Below, one piece after another: positions 5,943 through 8,466 of a DNA stretch of 8,466 bases. This stretch comes from Pseudomonadota bacterium (GTDB lineage Bacteria; Pseudomonadota; Alphaproteobacteria; Sphingomonadales; Sphingomonadaceae), in the NCBI GenBank assembly GCA_023432995.1, contig JAEZES010000146.1, positions 1 through 8,466 of the forward strand, given 5' to 3'. The notes beneath the pieces are model-generated. The model was not told where the DNA came from, searched no databases, and saw only the letters and a program-made list of their open reading frames with translations. Position 1 is the stretch's first letter. Every line of letters starts with the position of its first letter. Position numbers and translations under genes: made by a program.

Positions 5943-8171
5943 TCAGGTGCTCGAGCCGGTAACCGTCACCTGCATGAACTGCGGCTTGCTGCGCGGCGGG
6001 CTGAGCAGCTGCGCCGGATAGTTGCCCGGCGGCAGCGCGGCGAGCGGCATCCCGGCCGCGGCCAGCGCGTAGGGCGAGACACGATGCCGCGTGCACAGGC
6101 CGCCGGCGCCGTCGCTGACCAGCGGCGTCTCGAACTCGATCGCGATCATCACGTCCTCGACGCGGTTGACCACGCCGACCGCGAGCTGGCCCTCGCCGAG
6201 GTCGAGCACCAGCCCGGTGCCGACCGGGACGCCGAGCAGGCCCTCGACCATCGCCCCGGTCTTCGACAGGTTGCGCATCACCGCTTCGTAGCGGTGGTCG
6301 TCGTGGATCACGCCGACGCGGCGGAACACCGAGCGCCGCTCGGGCCGGTGCTTTTCCGGGCCGTGCGGCTCGATCCGCATCTCGCCGCTGCTCATCCCGT
6401 CGGCGATCTGCTCGGCCGGCAGGGCCTTCGAGTAGATCCAGCCCTGGATGTACTTGGCGCCGCGTTCGCACACGAGGTTGAATTGGTCGAACGCCTCGAC
6501 GCCCTCGACGGTGGTTTCCATCCCGAGCGCCTCGGACAGGCCGATGATCGCGGTGATGATCTTGGCGCTGTTCTGGTCCTTCTGGGTGCACGAATCGACG
6601 AAGCTCTTGTCGACCTTGAGCTTGTCGAACGGCGCCGAGCGCAGATAGCTGAGCGACGAGTAGCCGGTACCGAAATCGTCGAGCGCGAGCCGGACGCCGA
6701 GGTCCTTGAGCGCGGTGAAAGTCCTTTCGGTCACCTCGCTGTCGCCCATGAACACGCTCTCGGTCAGCTCTAGCTCGAGGCGGTCGGGCGCCAGCCCGGA
6801 GGCGGCCAGCGCATTGGTCACGACGGTCAGGAAGTTGTTGTTGTTGAACTGCACGGCCGAGACGTTGACCGCGACGCGCACGGTCTCGGGCCACGTCGCG
6901 GCGTCCTCGCACGCGCGGCGCAACGCCCATTCGCCGAGCTGGTTGATCAGGTTCGATTCCTCGGCCGCGGGGATGAAGATCCCCGGCGAGACGTAGCCGC
7001 GCTCGGGGTGCTCCCAGCGCATCAGCCCCTCAAACCCGACCACCACGTGATCCTTGGTCCGCACGACCGGCTGGTAGTGCAGCTGCAACTGGTCGTTGGC
7101 GAGCGCCTCGCGGAGGTCGTCAAGCAGCAGCCGGCGCTCTTCCTCCTCGTCCTTGAGATCGGACGAGTAGAACCGGAACTGGCCACGGCCGCCGTTCTTC
7201 GCCGCGTAGAGGGCGAGGTCGGACGAGCGCACCAGCTCGTCCTTCTCGATCCCGTCGTAGGGCGCGATGGCAACGCCGACGCTGGTGCCGATGATCGCCC
7301 GCTTGCCCTCGATCGGGTACGGCTGCGAGACGATCTGGATGACCTTCTCGGCCAGTTCGCCGAGCTTGCCGCGGTCATCGAGGTCGGGAAGGATGACCTG
7401 GAACTCGTCGCCGCCCAAGCGGCCGATCTCGCCGCGGTCGCCGATGATGCTCTGCAGCCGCTGCGCGACCTGGCGCAGCAGCTCGTCGCCGGCCGGGTGG
7501 CCCATCGTGTCGTTGACGTACTTGAACCGGTCGAGGTCGAGCATCATCAGCGCGCAGCTGCGCTTGGCCTGCTTGTACGCGCCGAGGATGCTGTCGAGCC
7601 GGCGGTTCATCCGGTGGCGGTTGGCGAGCCCGGTCAGCGCGTCGTACTCGGCCATGCGGGAGTCGACCAGCTTGCGCTCGTACTCGGTGGTCACGTCCTT
7701 GGCGCTGCCGCGGTAGCCGAGGAACTTGCCGCCGGCGTCGAACAGCGGGTGGCCGGAGATCGACCACCAGGTGTGCCGTTCCTGGAACCGCGCGCGGTCG
7801 AGGATCACCCTGACGGTCAGGTCGTGGATCTTGCTGCGCGCGTTGAGCTGGAAGTTGAGCGGGCGGTCGCTGCGCTCGTCGGGGTTGTCGGGATCGGTTT
7901 CGAACACCGAGACCAGCGGCTGCGCGAGCAGCTCCGACGTGGGCTTGCCGAGCTTTTCCGAGGCCGTCTCCGACAGGTAGATCAGGCGCCCCTGGGCATC
8001 GGTCGCCCAGATCCAGCCGATCCCGGCCTGCTCGAAGTCGTCGAGGATCTGCAGCCGGCGGCGCGTGTCGCCGGGCGTGACCACTGCCACTTCGCCATAG
8101 TCGACGTCGTTGCCGGCGTCGGTTGCGCCGCCGCCGCCGGTCAGTCCCTTGAGGATGCTCCGTACTGCCAT
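5943..8171 (-). CDS. PAS-GGDEF-EAL-PilZ cyclic-di-GMP protein
   Basis: A 742-residue soluble protein with four domains. PAS is at about 42-162 (IGWIWATDAQGRLIYLSETA to LGYRGSAKDVT). GGDEF is at about 172-335, starting DALTGLANR, with LDLDRFKYVND (211-221), an intact GGDEF at 253-257 and YAAKNGGRG. EAL is at about 347-590 and appears catalytically complete: EGL (Glu381), NVS (Asn436), ELTES (468-472), DDFGTG (Asp498-Asp499), LKVD (Lys519), EGVE (Glu556) and QGW (Gln576). PilZ is at about 608-690 with RSVFR (Arg613, Arg617) and NLSKTG (Asn634, Ser636, Gly639), the c-di-GMP binding motifs. No inhibitory RxxD lies five residues before GGDEF. It is predicted to make and/or break c-di-GMP, sense it through PilZ, and respond to a signal through PAS. 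The start at 8171 is preferred over an ATG at 8216, whose extension is low-complexity with no ribosome binding site; AGGCGA lies just upstream of 8171. Confidence 0.93.
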   Translation of the reverse strand: MAVRSILKGLTGGGGATDAGNDVDYGEVAVVTPGDTRRRLQILDDFEQAGIGWIWATDAQGRLIYLSETASEKLGKPTSELLAQPLVSVFETDPDNPDERSDRPLNFQLNARSKIHDLTVRVILDRARFQERHTWWSISGHPLFDAGGKFLGYRGSAKDVTTEYERKLVDSRMAEYDALTGLANRHRMNRRLDSILGAYKQAKRSCALMMLDLDRFKYVNDTMGHPAGDELLRQVAQRLQSIIGDRGEIGRLGGDEFQVILPDLDDRGKLGELAEKVIQIVSQPYPIEGKRAIIGTSVGVAIAPYDGIEKDELVRSSDLALYAAKNGGRGQFRFYSSDLKDEEEERRLLLDDLREALANDQLQLHYQPVVRTKDHVVVGFEGLMRWEHPERGYVSPGIFIPAAEESNLINQLGEWALRRACEDAATWPETVRVAVNVSAVQFNNNNFLTVVTNALAASGLAPDRLELELTESVFMGDSEVTERTFTALKDLGVRLALDDFGTGYSSLSYLRSAPFDKLKVDKSFVDSCTQKDQNSAKIITAIIGLSEALGMETTVEGVEAFDQFNLVCERGAKYIQGWIYSKALPAEQIADGMSSGEMRIEPHGPEKHRPERRSVFRRVGVIHDDHRYEAVMRNLSKTGAMVEGLLGVPVGTGLVLDLGEGQLAVGVVNRVEDVMIAIEFETPLVSDGAGGLCTRHRVSPYALAAAGMPLAALPPGNYPAQLLSPPRSKPQFMQVTVTGSST

Positions 8172-8220
8172 CTGTCGCCTGTCGCCGTGGCGCCCCGCGC
8201 GCCCCGCCGGCCCCATTGCG

Positions 8221-8247
8221 GCAATTTAGGTTTATTTAGCGCTAACG
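8221..8247 (-). promoter_or_regulatory. AT-rich promoter region of c-di-GMP gene
   Basis: An AT-rich island in GC-rich surroundings, about 50-75 nt upstream of the chosen start. It holds two TTTAG copies on the + strand (8225-8229 and 8235-8239) exactly 10 bp apart, and the second runs into the perfect palindrome TTAGCGCTAA (8236-8245). TAAATT on the - strand (8223-8228) is a possible -10 element; no matching -35 is visible. The spacing of one helical turn fits protein binding on one face of DNA. A promoter here is likely from composition and position; the bound factor is unknown. Confidence 0.4.
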
Positions 8248-8252
8248 AAGCC

Positions 8253-8307
8253 CTCGCGCGAGAGCACGCAGGCGCTTTTCCCGACGTCCTGCGCCGGCGC
8301 AAAGCGC
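8253..8307 (-). terminator. Candidate terminator region of the right-edge gene
   Basis: After the stop of the edge gene, the - strand carries three dyads: GCGCTTT (8272-8278) with AAAGCGC (8301-8307), a 7-bp perfect stem; inside its right part, the 12-bp palindrome TGCGCCGGCGCA (8290-8301); and CTCGCGCGAG (8253-8262). They can fold as a GC-rich stem-loop between the two genes. No long T-run follows in the - direction, so an intrinsic terminator is not certain. Confidence 0.35.
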
Positions 8308-8321
8308 ACCGACGAGACGGC

Positions 8322-8466
8322 CTAGAGCGCAGACAGGTTGAGGAACCCCGGAACCGGACCGTTCCACTCGCCCGGCTGGCCCGCGTCCTCGAGCTCCGGC
8401 TCGCGGCGCGGCTCCTTGCGCTTCTCGCGCCGGGCCGGCGCGCGCGCTTCGGCGCTGGGCTCGGCC
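8322..8466 (-). CDS. C-terminal fragment of a gene cut by the window edge
   Basis: An open frame of 47 complete codons ending in TAG (8322-8324) enters from the right edge. The visible residues are a charged tail, rich in Arg, Lys, Glu, Pro and Ala (PARREKRKEPRREPELED), then a short ending EWNGPVPGFLNLSAL. Codon third positions are strongly G/C, like the neighbouring genes. Long basic-acidic tails of this type occur at the C-terminus of RNA-binding proteins such as DEAD-box helicases, and the WNGPVPGFL ending faintly recalls those of sphingomonad helicases, but I cannot confirm it. The start and all domains lie outside the window. Confidence 0.55.
   Translation of the reverse strand, partial: AEPSAEARAPARREKRKEPRREPELEDAGQPGEWNGPVPGFLNLSAL

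Noticed and set aside
5148..6773. A 541-codon open frame on the + strand spanning the regulator and c-di-GMP genes.
   Set aside because: It crosses two well-supported genes on the other strand, has no ribosome binding site, and is full of Arg, Ala and His without domains. It is an antisense artefact of high GC.
6834..6845. Four GTT repeats, a possible simple-sequence phase-variation tract in the EAL domain.
   Set aside because: As a triplet repeat it cannot shift the frame, and four copies are too few; it only encodes Asn443-Asn446.
8350..8365. Inverted repeat GGAAC-CGGACC-GTTCC near the right edge.
   Set aside because: It lies inside coding sequence of the edge gene, with 5-bp arms that are expected by chance.

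Overview
High-GC window whose complete genes resemble alphaproteobacterial, and specifically Sphingomonadales/Erythrobacteraceae-like, chromosomal genes. That placement is my inference from the sequence style of the alpha/beta hydrolase, the small two-helix membrane protein and the DUF3597 protein, together with strong G/C preference at third codon positions. I see no transposase, integrase, CRISPR array, tRNA, rRNA or phage gene, and no gene with clearly foreign composition. It looks like ordinary chromosome made of short, tightly packed transcription units.

Layout. (1) 72-728 (+): COG2945-type alpha/beta hydrolase with a complete Ser/Asp/His triad. (2) 845-1510 (+): a TonB-like energy transducer without adjacent ExbB/ExbD. 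It has its own 116-nt leader containing a perfect 15-bp palindrome and a repeat that can form alternative hairpins just before a strong ribosome binding site. (3) 1511-1714 and 1721-2320 (-): a small two-helix membrane protein and a DUF937 (YidB-like) protein. They form a two-gene unit that converges on tonB with no spacer. (4) 2480-2875 and 2918-4765 (+): a DUF3597 protein, divergent from the DUF937 gene, followed by a DUF885 metallohydrolase-like protein with a twin-arginine lipoprotein signal. (5) 4776-5834 (-): a winged-helix DNA-binding domain joined to a glycine-rich membrane domain of about six helices that seems built from repeated two-helix units. (6) 5943-8171 (-): a PAS-GGDEF-EAL-PilZ cyclic-di-GMP protein. 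(7) 8322-8466 (-): the C-terminal end of a gene cut by the window edge.

How they may work together. The right half is a signalling block: the c-di-GMP protein lies upstream of the membrane-bound regulator on the same strand. The left and middle genes mainly concern the envelope: a TonB transducer, small membrane proteins and an exported lipoprotein hydrolase. DUF937 and DUF3597 have no firmly known function, and their divergent placement suggests shared control. I did not find an obvious new defence or mobile system. The most interesting items are the repeat-built membrane regulator, the four-domain c-di-GMP protein that combines synthesis, breakdown and binding, and the structured, palindrome-bearing leader of the tonB gene.

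No gene-free stretch exceeds 300 bases. The gaps are 1-71, 729-844, 2321-2479, 2876-2917, 5835-5942 and 8172-8321. In 5835-5942, between the two signalling genes, I see no convincing promoter or terminator.
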